A stretch of DNA of 64,000 nucleotides from the NCBI GenBank assembly GCA_049718765.1, contig JBNARI010000003.1:1-64000 (forward strand), written 5' to 3'. The notes below the pieces were generated by a model. It saw nothing but the letters and a program-made list of their open reading frames with translations, did no database searches and was not told where the DNA came from. Origin of the DNA: JBNARI01 sp049718765 (lineage in GTDB: Bacteria > Bacillota > Sulfobacillia > DUMF01). A program made the translations under genes and the position numbers. Of this stretch, positions 17,388-26,071 are shown piece by piece; the stretch's first letter is position 1; each line of letters begins with the position of its first letter.

Positions 17388-19112
17388 TCAGTACTTGGGC
17401 CTCGGTGTGTAATGTGTATGCAACAGCTCGTGGGACTTGTGGCCTAGCGGCTTGCCCAGGAACTCTTCATACAGCTTCTTAATGGCAGGGTTTTCGTGGG
17501 ACTTCCTCAAGGGCATCTTTCGGTCAACCTCATAGATTGCTGCCATTCTCTTTGCCCTCACTTCGGTGTTGGTTGGAATGGGCTGACCACCGCCCCCTAG
17601 ACACCCACCGGGACACGCCATGACCTCGATGAAGTGGTACTTGGCTTCCCCGGCTCTCACCCTATCAAGGATCTTTCTAGCGTTGCCCAGACCGTGGGCA
17701 ACTGCTACGTTAACCTGGAGACCATCGAAGTCCACGCTTGCTTCCTTAATTCCTTCCAGCCCGCGCACTTCGTGGTAATCCAGACGCTCCAGGGTCTTGC
17801 CAGTGACCAGCTCGTAGGCAGTCCGCAGGGCAGCTTCCATGACACCACCTGTGGCGCCAAAGATGGCAGCCGCACCAGTGCTCACTCCAAGCGGGTCGTC
17901 GTACTCCTCCTCTGGCAGACTGTTCCAGTCAATGCCAGCCTGCTTCACCATCCTGCCGAACTCCCTGGTGGTGAGCACGTAATCTACGTCCTGGAAGCCA
18001 GAAGACCTCATTTCTGGACGCCTGCACTCGAACTTCTTCGCAGTGCAGGGCATGATGGAAACCACAACTATCTTGGAGGGATCGATGCCCACTTTTTGGG
18101 CGTAGTATGTCTTGGCAATGGCTCCGAACATCTGCTGGGGCGATTTGCACGTGGACAGGTGCTCTATCAAGTCTGGATAGAAGTGTTCGATGAACTTTAT
18201 CCAGCCTGGGCTGCACGATGTGATCAGTGGCAGCTTCCCACCATGCTGGATCCTCTCGACGAGCTCGTTGCCTTCCTCGATGATGGTGAGGTCCGCAGCG
18301 AAGTCGGTGTCAAACACCGGGTTGAAACCAAGCCTTCTCAGTGCGGCCACCATCTTCCCGGTGCTTATGGTGCCAGGCTCCATTCCGAACATTTCGCCCA
18401 CGGTCACCCTGGTAGCTGGCGCGGTTTCCACTATCACGTGCTTGTCCGGGTCAGCCAGGGCTTTCCATACATTGTCAATGTCGTCCTTTTCGTACAGAGC
18501 ACCCACAGGGCACACAAGGGTACACTGGCCGCAGAGCACGCAGGACACGTCAGACATGGGCTGCTGGAAGGCAGGGCCCACTACGCTCCTGAAGCCCCTG
18601 TTCATGGGCGCAACTGCCTTGATACCTTGGACTTGCTCGCATACCGCCACGCACCGCCGGCACAGGATACACTTGTTCGGATCCCGCACAATTGACGGCG
18701 TGGAAGTGTCCACTTTGTGCTCTTCTCTGGTCTGGGGCACCCTGATTGTCCTCACGCCCAGCTTCTCGGCCAGAGTCTGCAACTCGCAATTGAGGTTGCG
18801 GATGCAGGTGGGGCATTCATACGGGTGGTTGGACAGCAATAGCTCCAAGGTGAGGCGCCGCGAAGCTCTCACCAAGGGTGTGTTGGTGCGCACCTCCAGA
18901 CCATTGGAGACAGGGTACACGCATGCAGCCTGCAGCGCCTTTGTACCCTTCACCTCCACGACGCACATCCGGCACGCGCCAACTTCGTTGATGCCCTCCA
19001 GGAAGCAGAGGGTGGGTATTTCGATGCCCGCCTTGCGGGCAGCATCCAGGATCGTAGCTCCTTCTTCTATTTCCACTTTCTTCCCGTCTATCGTCAATGT
19101 AACAAGCGCCAT
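17388..19112 (-). CDS. hydA: [FeFe] hydrogenase catalytic subunit, NAD(P)-linked multimeric type (HydA)
   Basis: Catalytic subunit of a multimeric, probably electron-bifurcating hydrogenase. N-terminal [2Fe-2S] domain (CFLEGINEVGACRMC), a His-Cys-type [4Fe-4S] site (HPYECPTC), then two [4Fe-4S] motifs (CILCRRCVAVC and CVLCGQCTLVCP). The H-cluster domain has L1 TSCSPGW, L2 MPCTAKKFE and L3 MACPGGCLGGGGQP, and the small C-terminal domain begins RKSHENPAI. L1 has Ser directly before Pro where CpI-type enzymes have Cys; from memory this form is common among trimeric enzymes. ATG 19112 follows GGAGGT, so the frame open to 19127 is trimmed. Length about 574 residues. It is the last gene of the operon, behind hydB. 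Confidence 0.95.
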   Translation of the reverse strand: MALVTLTIDGKKVEIEEGATILDAARKAGIEIPTLCFLEGINEVGACRMCVVEVKGTKALQAACVYPVSNGLEVRTNTPLVRASRRLTLELLLSNHPYECPTCIRNLNCELQTLAEKLGVRTIRVPQTREEHKVDTSTPSIVRDPNKCILCRRCVAVCEQVQGIKAVAPMNRGFRSVVGPAFQQPMSDVSCVLCGQCTLVCPVGALYEKDDIDNVWKALADPDKHVIVETAPATRVTVGEMFGMEPGTISTGKMVAALRRLGFNPVFDTDFAADLTIIEEGNELVERIQHGGKLPLITSCSPGWIKFIEHFYPDLIEHLSTCKSPQQMFGAIAKTYYAQKVGIDPSKIVVVSIMPCTAKKFECRRPEMRSSGFQDVDYVLTTREFGRMVKQAGIDWNSLPEEEYDDPLGVSTGAAAIFGATGGVMEAALRTAYELVTGKTLERLDYHEVRGLEGIKEASVDFDGLQVNVAVAHGLGNARKILDRVRAGEAKYHFIEVMACPGGCLGGGGQPIPTNTEVRAKRMAAIYEVDRKMPLRKSHENPAIKKLYEEFLGKPLGHKSHELLHTHYTPRPKY

Positions 19113-19147
19113 TATCAATACCTCCATCCCACCGTTCTAGAGCTCGC

Positions 19148-22100
19148 TCATTCCCGTACGTCGCACCTCAAGCAGCGCGAAGCTTCCGCCACTGCCGCCT
19201 CTTCGTCAAGGCCTTGCTCCACCTCAGCGAAGCCCTTTATGCGCTCCTCCACCGGCAACCTGCGGACCTCTACCCGTGGGCAGGCTTCCTCAATGAGGGT
19301 GCCAGATACCTTCCTCTCCACAGGTGTTTGTTCCGTAATTACGCCGTCACCACCAAGGTACTTGTCTATCTCAGATGCGGCCTTCTTGCCTCCGGCAATT
19401 GCTTCGATCACTGTGGCAGGTCCGCTTACGCAGTCGCCTGCGGCAAACACCCCTGGCAGCTGGGTAGCAGTGGAGTTGGGTTGAACCTGGATCAGGCCGC
19501 CTTTACCGCTAACTTCCTTGGCAAAGCCAGTGTCCGGCGCCTGACCGATGGCTTCAATTACAACGTCAGCCTCTATAGTGTAGGTATTGCCCGTATCAGG
19601 TACCGCCCTCCTCCTCCCGGAGCTGTCGAACTCCGCAAGCTTCATCCTCGTCAGCTCCAGGCCAGTCATCCTGCCATTGCCCAGTACTCTGGTGGGCGTG
19701 ACCAGCTCGGTGATTTTCACACCCTCGCGGATAGCTTCGTCAACTTCCTCCTCCAGGGCAGGCATGTCCTGGACCCGACGCCTGTACACGATCTCGACTG
19801 AGCTGGCGCCCAGCCTGAGTGCAGACCGCGCTGCGTCCATTGCCACGTTGCCGCCACCAACCACAACGACCTTCTTGCCCTTGACATCCATTGGCCGTCC
19901 AAGGTTCAACTCCCTCAGGAAGTCCACTCCCGAAACTACGCCCTGAAGTTCTTCCCCTGGGATGCCCAGCTTCTGGTCCTTGTGAGCACCAACAGCAATG
20001 AACACTGCGTCGTAATCCTTCCTAAGCTGCTCGAAACTGATGTGCTCGCCCACCTTCACGCCTGTGCGGAGTTCCACACCCACTTCCAAGATGGTCTCTA
20101 TCTCGGCGTTGAGGGCCTTCTTGGGTAAGCGGTACTCGGGAATGCCCACTGCCATCATTCCGCCAGCAACTGGCAAAGCCTCAAATACAGTCACCTTGTA
20201 CCCCAGGCGCGCCAAGTAGTAAGCAGCAGTCAACCCAGCAGGACCAGCTCCAACAATTGCTACTTTCTTGTTCTTTTGTGCAATGGGCTTTGTTACCGGC
20301 CTCTTACCATTCAAGCTGAGCACGTAGTCTCCAGCAAAGCGCTTGAGCTCCCTGATAGCAAGGGGGGCGTCAAGCTGATTCCGACGGCACCTCTTCTCGC
20401 ACGGGTGATGGCATACACGACCGCACACCACCGGGAACGGGTTGTCCTTGCGAATGGTCTCGTAGGCCTCAACATACCGCCTGTTCTTGATGCGGTCCAG
20501 ATATACTGGGACGTCCACGCCTGCCGGACAAGTGTTCTGACAAGGGGACAGGAACAGGGAAGCGCACACAGATGCCGGGCACTTCTTGTCCCTGATGTGA
20601 GCTTCGTATTCGTGCCTGAAGTACCTTATGGTGCTCAGGACTGGGTTCGGCGCAGTTTGGCCAAGTCCGCACAGTGCAGACTGTTTGATCAACGTGCCCA
20701 GCTCTTCGAGGAGCTCAATGTCCCCCTCGCGACCTTCGCCGTGGGTTATTCTATTGAGGATGTCAAGCATGCGGCGGGTGCCAACCCGGCATGGCGTGCA
20801 CTTGCCACATGATTCGTCCTGCACAAACTCAAGGAAGAACTTGGCAAGGTCTACCATGCATGTGTCTTCGTCCATCACGATTAGGCCACCCGAACCCATG
20901 ATGGTGCCCAACGCCGTGAGGGACTCGTAATCGATGGGCGTGTTGAGGTGCTCTGCGGGAATGCAGCCGCCCGAGGGCCCACCTGTTTGCGCTGCCTTGA
21001 ATTTCTTCCTGTCGGGAATGCCTCCACCAATGTCGAAGATGATTTCACCGAGGGTGGTACCCATAGGCACTTCCACAAGGCCGTTGTTGACGATCTTGCC
21101 CGCCAGAGCAAATACCTTGGTGCCCTTGCTGCCGGGCGTACCGATGGATGCAAACCACTCCCAGCCGTTGCGTATGATAGACGGCACATTTGCCAGGGTC
21201 TCCACGTTGTTTATGATGGTTGGCTTGCCCCAGAGACCCGAATTGGCTGGGAACGGCGGCCTGGGCCTCGGTTCACCTCTCTTGCCCTCGATGGATGCCA
21301 ACAAAGCCGTTTCCTCACCGCAAACGAAAGCTCCCGATCCAAGCCTAAGCTCTATGTCAAAGTCGAAATCGGTGCCGAAAATCCCCTTGCCAAGGAGGTT
21401 ATATTCCCTGGCCTGTGCAATGGCAATCTCAAGCCTCTTCACGGCAATGGGGTACTCGGCCCTCACGTACACGAAGCCCTTGTTGGCACCGATTGCGTAC
21501 CCAGCTATCGCCATTCCTTCGAGCACTGAATGGGGGTCACCTTCCAGGGTGCTCCTGTCCATGAACGCACCCGGGTCGCCCTCGTCAGCATTGCACACAA
21601 CGTACTTGGGCGAGCCTTTGGCCTTGCGGGCGAACTCCCACTTGACGCCCGTGGGGAACCCGCCGCCGCCACGCCCCCTCAGTCCCGACTTCTTGATAAT
21701 GTCAATCACTTCTTCGGGGGTCATTGACGTTACTACTTTGTGAAGCGCAAAGTAGCCGTCCCTCGCAATGTACTCATCGATGTTCTCGGGATTAATGAGA
21801 CCGCAGTTGCGCAACACGATTCGGTACTGTTTCTTGAAGAAGTCGATGTCCTGGAAGTCCACTATGGCCTTTTCTGTCTCAGGCTCTTTGTACAGGAGCC
21901 TCTTTACCACCCTGCCCTTGAGGAAATGCTCCTCAACCAGTTCCCTGACGTCCTCGGGTTGCACCTGGCAGTAAAACACGCCCTCAGGGTAAACCATCAT
22001 GTTGGGCCCGAACCGGCAGAACCCAAAGCACCCGGTCTCAACCACCTGTACTTCCTTGTCCAGGCCCCGCGCCTTGATCTCTTCCCGCAGCGCCTTTCTC

Positions 22101-22171
22101 AAAGCCTCACTGCCCGATGCGGTGCACCCTGTACCCGCACATACCAATACGTGTGAACGGTAGAACGGCAT
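19148..22171 (-). CDS. hydB: Hydrogenase NADH-dehydrogenase subunit (NuoF/HydB-like) fused to an NfnB/GltD-like flavoprotein
   Basis: 1007 residues. An N-terminal thioredoxin-like [2Fe-2S] domain (CAGTGCTASGS, ETGCFGFCRFGP) is followed by the NuoF module with GRGGGGFPTG (FMN/NADH) and the [4Fe-4S] motif ESCGKCTPCRVG near residue 465. From about residue 530 there is no ordinary HydB 2[4Fe-4S] tail. Instead comes an NfnB/GltD small subunit: CPAGVDVP and CGRVCHHPCEKRCRR (Fe-S sites), VAIVGAGPAGLTAAYYLA (FAD), VVVVGGGNVAMDAARSAL (NAD(P)H) and FAAGDCVSGPATVIEAIAGG. The enzyme could thus carry two pyridine-nucleotide sites, an inference needing biochemistry. ATG 22171 follows GAGGGAGGAG. Ordinary HydB proteins are about 600 residues. 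Confidence 0.93.
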   Translation of the reverse strand: MPFYRSHVLVCAGTGCTASGSEALRKALREEIKARGLDKEVQVVETGCFGFCRFGPNMMVYPEGVFYCQVQPEDVRELVEEHFLKGRVVKRLLYKEPETEKAIVDFQDIDFFKKQYRIVLRNCGLINPENIDEYIARDGYFALHKVVTSMTPEEVIDIIKKSGLRGRGGGGFPTGVKWEFARKAKGSPKYVVCNADEGDPGAFMDRSTLEGDPHSVLEGMAIAGYAIGANKGFVYVRAEYPIAVKRLEIAIAQAREYNLLGKGIFGTDFDFDIELRLGSGAFVCGEETALLASIEGKRGEPRPRPPFPANSGLWGKPTIINNVETLANVPSIIRNGWEWFASIGTPGSKGTKVFALAGKIVNNGLVEVPMGTTLGEIIFDIGGGIPDRKKFKAAQTGGPSGGCIPAEHLNTPIDYESLTALGTIMGSGGLIVMDEDTCMVDLAKFFLEFVQDESCGKCTPCRVGTRRMLDILNRITHGEGREGDIELLEELGTLIKQSALCGLGQTAPNPVLSTIRYFRHEYEAHIRDKKCPASVCASLFLSPCQNTCPAGVDVPVYLDRIKNRRYVEAYETIRKDNPFPVVCGRVCHHPCEKRCRRNQLDAPLAIRELKRFAGDYVLSLNGKRPVTKPIAQKNKKVAIVGAGPAGLTAAYYLARLGYKVTVFEALPVAGGMMAVGIPEYRLPKKALNAEIETILEVGVELRTGVKVGEHISFEQLRKDYDAVFIAVGAHKDQKLGIPGEELQGVVSGVDFLRELNLGRPMDVKGKKVVVVGGGNVAMDAARSALRLGASSVEIVYRRRVQDMPALEEEVDEAIREGVKITELVTPTRVLGNGRMTGLELTRMKLAEFDSSGRRRAVPDTGNTYTIEADVVIEAIGQAPDTGFAKEVSGKGGLIQVQPNSTATQLPGVFAAGDCVSGPATVIEAIAGGKKAASEIDKYLGGDGVITEQTPVERKVSGTLIEEACPRVEVRRLPVEERIKGFAEVEQGLDEEAAVAEASRCLRCDVRE

Positions 22172-22209
22172 CTTCTACACTCCTCCCTCGACTCGGCAAC
22201 GTCGCCCTG

Positions 22210-22575
22210 TTACTTCTTCACGTTAATGACCCACTCCAGCACAGGCTGTCCGTTTACCACGTGCTGTGCAACTATTTGCCGTGCCTTCATGGGAGTGACA
22301 TTCCCATAGGTGACTGGCTTTTGTCCAGGCAAGATCACGTCCACCAAAGGCTCTTTGGCACACAAGCCAATGCAGCCAGTCTGGGAAACCGTCACGTCTG
22401 TGAGCTGTCTCTTCTCGAGCTCGTCGAGTATTGCCTCCATCACTTCCCTGGCCCCTGCAGCAATACCGCAGGTTCCCATGCCAACCACAATGTGCGCGCC
22501 CTGCGCCATTTGGCGCAACTTCATCTTCTCAAGGGCTTGTTCTTTAACCCGCTTCAGATCTTCCAGAGTCTTCAC
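22210..22575 (-). CDS. Thioredoxin-like [2Fe-2S] ferredoxin subunit
   Basis: About 121 residues with the four-Cys pattern of thioredoxin-fold ferredoxins: GMGTCGIAAGAREVM (only one Cys of the usual first pair is obvious) and QTGCIGLCAKEPLVDV, then the PGQKPVTYGNVTP loop. Such subunits occur in four-subunit NADP-reducing hydrogenases (HndB type). GTG 22575 is chosen because GGAGGTG lies 8 bases upstream; the frame from 22602 would precede it. The start overlaps the end of the preceding HATPase gene by 32 bases. It probably passes electrons between hydB flavin and hydA. Confidence 0.87.
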   Translation of the reverse strand: MKTLEDLKRVKEQALEKMKLRQMAQGAHIVVGMGTCGIAAGAREVMEAILDELEKRQLTDVTVSQTGCIGLCAKEPLVDVILPGQKPVTYGNVTPMKARQIVAQHVVNGQPVLEWVINVKK

Positions 22576-23122
22576 TACCCACACCTCCGCGAATTTCGGC
22601 AAGGCCGTCGTCCACGTATTCCTTGATCCACTTGAGCACCATCGGGTGGTTCAGGGGCACTTCCTGTAGCACCTGACGCATCTGTGGGGTGCTTAGGCTG
22701 AACCGTTTGCCGTCAACTTCGTGCACGTACTCAAGGTCCACGTTGGGATTGCATGCGATTATCACTCGAATGGTCGAGCCCATATCTCCAAAGGGCATGC
22801 AGTCAACGCTGGCCGTGTTGAAGTTCATGCGCACTTCGGTTCCCCTTCCGGGCTCGCTCTCCACCTTGACGAACCCGCCAGTGAGTTCAGCCGCCTGCTT
22901 GACCAGGGGAAGGCCCAACCCCACTTTCCTGGTAGTGCGCCCCGTGACGAACGGGTCAAACGCCCTTTCGGCCATCTCCACCGGCATGCCCCGACCGTTG
23001 TCCCTGATTACCACCTCGAGCCACTGACGGTGCTCCCTAACCCTGATTTCGATGCGGGTGGCACCGGCTTCCAGCGAGTTTTGCACGATGTCCAGCAAGT
23101 GCAAACAAATCTCCTGCATCAT
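22544..23122 (-). CDS. HATPase-domain protein (histidine-kinase-like ATPase) of the hydrogenase operon
   Basis: About 192 residues. A GHKL ATPase domain is complete: N box LLDIVQNSLEAGAT, G1 VIRDNGRGMPVEMAERAF, then TTRKVGLGLPLVKQAAEL (G2) and SEPGRGTEV. There is no His-phosphorylation domain or membrane span, so it is not a normal sensor kinase. The C-terminal 60 residues are unrecognised. ATG 23122 overlaps the nuoE-like stop as ATGA. Position between nuoE-like and hndB-like genes is typical of clostridial hydrogenase clusters, where a regulatory role is suspected but, as far as I know, unproven. Confidence 0.88.
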   Translation of the reverse strand: MMQEICLHLLDIVQNSLEAGATRIEIRVREHRQWLEVVIRDNGRGMPVEMAERAFDPFVTGRTTRKVGLGLPLVKQAAELTGGFVKVESEPGRGTEVRMNFNTASVDCMPFGDMGSTIRVIIACNPNVDLEYVHEVDGKRFSLSTPQMRQVLQEVPLNHPMVLKWIKEYVDDGLAEIRGGVGSEDSGRSEAG

Positions 23123-23598
23123 TTGTACTTGCGCAAGATCTCGGGCACCTTGTCCGGTTTCATCCTGGCATGGGTGTCCTGGTTCACCATTATGGTAGGT
23201 GACAAACCACAGGCGCCCAGGCACCTCACCACCTGCAGGGAGAACTTGCCGTCGTCGGTGGTGTCTCCTGCCTTGATGCCCAGTTCCTTTTCAAACCGTT
23301 CGATCACCTTTGGCGCCCCTCGCACGTAGCAAGCCGTGCCGTTGCAACACTGAATGTTGTACTTACCCTTAGGCTTCAGAGAAAAGAAGCTGTAGAACGT
23401 TACCGTGCCGTAGACATCCGTGAGGGGGATGTCAAGCCCTTCAGCCACCATCACTTGAACTTCTCTGGGGACGTAGCCGAAAAGCTCCTGTGTCTTTTGA
23501 AGGATTGGTATGAGGGCGCTCCTGTCCCCCTTGGACCTTTCGATCATGTCCTTGATAACACTGTACTTCTCTTCACAAGCGCACGCATCCTGTGCCAT
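23119..23598 (-). CDS. hydC: Hydrogenase NuoE-like [2Fe-2S] subunit (HydC)
   Basis: 159 residues, the size of NuoE/HydC. A helical N-terminal bundle (LIPILQKTQELFGYVPREV) is followed by the thioredoxin-like domain with cysteines in CCNGTACYVRGA and CLGACGLSP binding one [2Fe-2S]. FYSFFSLKPKGKY is a diagnostic family stretch. ATG 23598 follows GGGAGGAGG. It begins the structural-subunit part of the operon; the HATPase gene interrupts between it and the hndB-like gene. Confidence 0.94.
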   Translation of the reverse strand: MAQDACACEEKYSVIKDMIERSKGDRSALIPILQKTQELFGYVPREVQVMVAEGLDIPLTDVYGTVTFYSFFSLKPKGKYNIQCCNGTACYVRGAPKVIERFEKELGIKAGDTTDDGKFSLQVVRCLGACGLSPTIMVNQDTHARMKPDKVPEILRKYK

Positions 23599-23662
23599 TT
23601 GCTAACAGCTCCTCCTCCCACTTGAATTGCCTCAACCACCCACGTCGAACCGCCTGCCCCCT

Positions 23663-24403
23663 CTACAAGAAGACCACCCCCCTGTTATCCACCCCCTTCA
23701 AAGCAAGCCTTATTTCCTCCAGCGTTGGTTCACTCATATAAAAGGCCATCCTTACAGGCCGGATTTCTGCCAGGCGGTGGGCATCTGAGCTGAGCACGAA
23801 GGGACCACGCACTCCGAGCGCCTGAAGACCCCGCATTTCACCAGCTGACTGGGCATGCACAAGCTCAAAACAGTCGAACTCCATCTCGACGGGCACCAAG
23901 CCAAGCTGGCCCAACAGGCTGTTTCGGGGCCTGTCAATGTGCGCGGCGCAGCAAAGGCCCCCAAGTTTCCGCACTCCCTCGGCTATTTGCGCAAGGGTGA
24001 GCCCGCTGGACATGCTGAGCAACCTGTCCACAACGTCCTTTCTTTGCCCCTGGATATCGAAAGTCACTTGCGTGCCGAACTTGCGCCAGTCATGGCAAAC
24101 CACTGGCATCGACCTGTACACCCTATCTTGCCAACACAAAGCTTGTTCCACTCCTGGAAACCAGGCGAGCACGTGAACCTCTTCCCTTGATTCCACTTCC
24201 ATACCGGCTATCACCGTAATGCCGTGCCGCCGCCCCGCCTCCACCATTGCTTCCACGTTCTCACAGGAATTATGATCTGTGACAGCAATCACAGACAACC
24301 CCATATCTAAAGCGCGCCTGCAGATTGCATTAGGCGACATCTCCTCACTCGCACAGCACGAAAGCGCCGTGTGGATGTGGAGATCAGCCCCGTAAAACCT
24401 CAT
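23663..24403 (-). CDS. PHP-domain phosphoesterase
   Basis: About 246 residues; polymerase-and-histidinol-phosphatase fold, a metal-dependent phosphoesterase. Metal-ligand motifs in order: ADLHIHTALSCCA, VTDHNSCENV, GMEVESREEVHVL, CCAAHIDRP and LSSDAHRL. ATG 24403 lies inside the end of the DRTGG gene, an overlap of 20 bases. The substrate is unknown. Its constant company here (DRTGG protein, HATPases, sensory hydrogenase) suggests a small-phosphoester or nucleotide role in signalling, which is inference. Confidence 0.9.
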   Translation of the reverse strand: MRFYGADLHIHTALSCCASEEMSPNAICRRALDMGLSVIAVTDHNSCENVEAMVEAGRRHGITVIAGMEVESREEVHVLAWFPGVEQALCWQDRVYRSMPVVCHDWRKFGTQVTFDIQGQRKDVVDRLLSMSSGLTLAQIAEGVRKLGGLCCAAHIDRPRNSLLGQLGLVPVEMEFDCFELVHAQSAGEMRGLQALGVRGPFVLSSDAHRLAEIRPVRMAFYMSEPTLEEIRLALKGVDNRGVVFL

Positions 24404-24740
24404 TGCGATCCCCACGCAGCAAACGGTACAGCTTTCCAGCTGTCTCGAAGCTGCTCTCTCCAGAAAGGATTAACGGAACCCCCTCTTTTTCAGCTTTCTC
24501 GACTGTGGCCTGCTCGGGGCGACGCCCGCTGGTCATTATAACTCCAGCCACACCAATCAGACTCGCCACCGCCACCACGTTGATGTGAGTTTGGATGGTC
24601 AACCACAGGTCCCCAGGCTTTGCGTTGGCTAGCACATCGCTCAACAGGTCTGAGCAGTAACCACCAGTCACCTGCCGCTCAGCCCCAACGTTGGTGCACA
24701 AAGTCAAGCCCAGTTGCTTGCAGATTTCCCCTACAGTCAT
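24384..24740 (-). CDS. DRTGG-domain protein
   Basis: 118 residues forming a single DRTGG domain: the RQVTGGYCSDLLSDVLANAK and GDLWLTIQTHINVVAVASL regions match this domain as found in Pta-like and CBS-DRTGG proteins, and the family's conserved TGG is seen. It probably binds a nucleotide or small ligand. The ATG overlaps the end of the sensory hydrogenase gene by 4 bases. No catalytic residues are visible. Confidence 0.85.
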   Translation of the reverse strand: MTVGEICKQLGLTLCTNVGAERQVTGGYCSDLLSDVLANAKPGDLWLTIQTHINVVAVASLIGVAGVIMTSGRRPEQATVEKAEKEGVPLILSGESSFETAGKLYRLLRGDRNEVLRG

Positions 24741-26071
24741 GTCTTACCCACCTTTTCGCCACTGCTGGCCACAGGAGGAGGCAACTGCCTGGCCACTTCA
24801 ACCATCGCTTCAGCAAGGTTCTGCACCCGCTCCCTGAGCTTGAATATGCAGTCAAGCTCGGTTGCCCTTCCTTGCACGATGTCTTCTGCAAGCGCCTTGC
24901 AGTTTGGGGAACCACATGCACCGCAGTCCAGCCCGGGCAGTTCCTTGACCACCTGTTCCATCCTGTTCACTTTTTCCAGCGCAGCCTTGATGTCCTGGTC
25001 CAGCTTCATCACGGGCCTGGGCGTGATTTTCACCGACATAGTAAAGAACCCTTGGTCTAGCATGCGCATTACCTGCTCCTGAGGCACCCATGGCTGCGCT
25101 TCCATGGCCCTCTTTGCCACTCGCCTAAGCCACGCGTTGGCCACAAACGGGTTTTGTACGCTCAGGCATCCGCCCACACAGCCGCTCACGCAAGCTTGGG
25201 CTTCAATGTAATCAACCCCTTGCAGGCGCCCCCGCTCAACTTCTTCAAGCAGTGCAATCACGTTATGAATGCCATCCACCCACAACACCGAATGCCCCCT
25301 GATGGCCAAGCCTTCCCCTCCTGACCTACCCCAACCAATGCCCCGGCCCGTGGCGTGAGAAGCTACGCTCCTGGCACCTGGAAGTCGCTTTAGCACCTCA
25401 CCGTAGGCCAGGGAAAATGGAATGGCGCCGTCGAGCAAAGGGGCCTGATACGACACGGGCTGTTTGATCGCAGTTATCTTGGCAGGGCAGGGAGTTATGA
25501 AGTGGACCCCGACTCCGTCTGCGCCAAACGTTTTCCTTGCGAGCTTGGCCGCAGTCTCCATGGGAGGTTCAATTGGGACGATGTGCTCCAAGAGGCTGGG
25601 GAACCTAACCTGCATGAGGCGAACCACTGCTGGACAAGCCGAGGAAATGGCTGGGCGCGGGTGACGCTCCCGGTTGAGGTATTCGGTCACTGCGTCGGAC
25701 ACCATGTCAGCAGCTGCTGCTACTTCAACCACCTCATCGAAACCCAATTCCAAGAGCGCCCCTAATACTTTGGAAACGTCCACATCAGGACCAAACTGAC
25801 CGAAAAAGGCAGGCGCCGGTAGGGCAACGTTTATCTTAAACCGGCTCAGGATGCTCAGGTCATCGGCCACAGCCACTTTGGCGTGATTTGGGCACACCCT
25901 GATGCATTCGCCACAATCCACGCACCGTTCTTCGATGATGACCGCCTTGCCCTGCCTAACCCTAATGGCTTCGGTAGGGCACCTCTTGATGCAGTTGGTG
26001 CAGCCCTTGCACTTCTCCTGCAACAGCCTGACCGAGTGATAGTAAGTTGCCAATTTACGGACCTCTTTCAT
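24737..26071 (-). CDS. Sensory-type [FeFe] hydrogenase (HydS-like) with C-terminal Fe-S domain
   Basis: 444 residues. N-terminal 2[4Fe-4S] ferredoxin (CKGCTNCIKRCP, CVDCGECIRVCP), then an H-cluster-like domain with L1 SSACPAV, L2 TPCPAKI and L3 QACVSGCVGGC. A four-Cys [4Fe-4S] motif follows (CGACGSPNCKALAEDI). L1 has Ala at the position of the proton-relay Cys of catalytic enzymes, and L3 differs strongly from hydA; both traits are those described for putative H2-sensing hydrogenases (group D/HydS). There is no PAS domain. Flanking HATPase, DRTGG and PHP genes suggest it feeds an intracellular signal. Sensing is inference from architecture. Confidence 0.88.
   Translation of the reverse strand: MKEVRKLATYYHSVRLLQEKCKGCTNCIKRCPTEAIRVRQGKAVIIEERCVDCGECIRVCPNHAKVAVADDLSILSRFKINVALPAPAFFGQFGPDVDVSKVLGALLELGFDEVVEVAAAADMVSDAVTEYLNRERHPRPAISSACPAVVRLMQVRFPSLLEHIVPIEPPMETAAKLARKTFGADGVGVHFITPCPAKITAIKQPVSYQAPLLDGAIPFSLAYGEVLKRLPGARSVASHATGRGIGWGRSGGEGLAIRGHSVLWVDGIHNVIALLEEVERGRLQGVDYIEAQACVSGCVGGCLSVQNPFVANAWLRRVAKRAMEAQPWVPQEQVMRMLDQGFFTMSVKITPRPVMKLDQDIKAALEKVNRMEQVVKELPGLDCGACGSPNCKALAEDIVQGRATELDCIFKLRERVQNLAEAMVEVARQLPPPVASSGEKVGKT

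Noticed and set aside
17634..18695. Long plus-strand ORFs opposite the hydrogenase genes (also 18190-19140 and 20934-21743)
   Set aside because: They are reverse-strand shadows of conserved [FeFe] hydrogenase and NuoF sequence with no ribosome sites.
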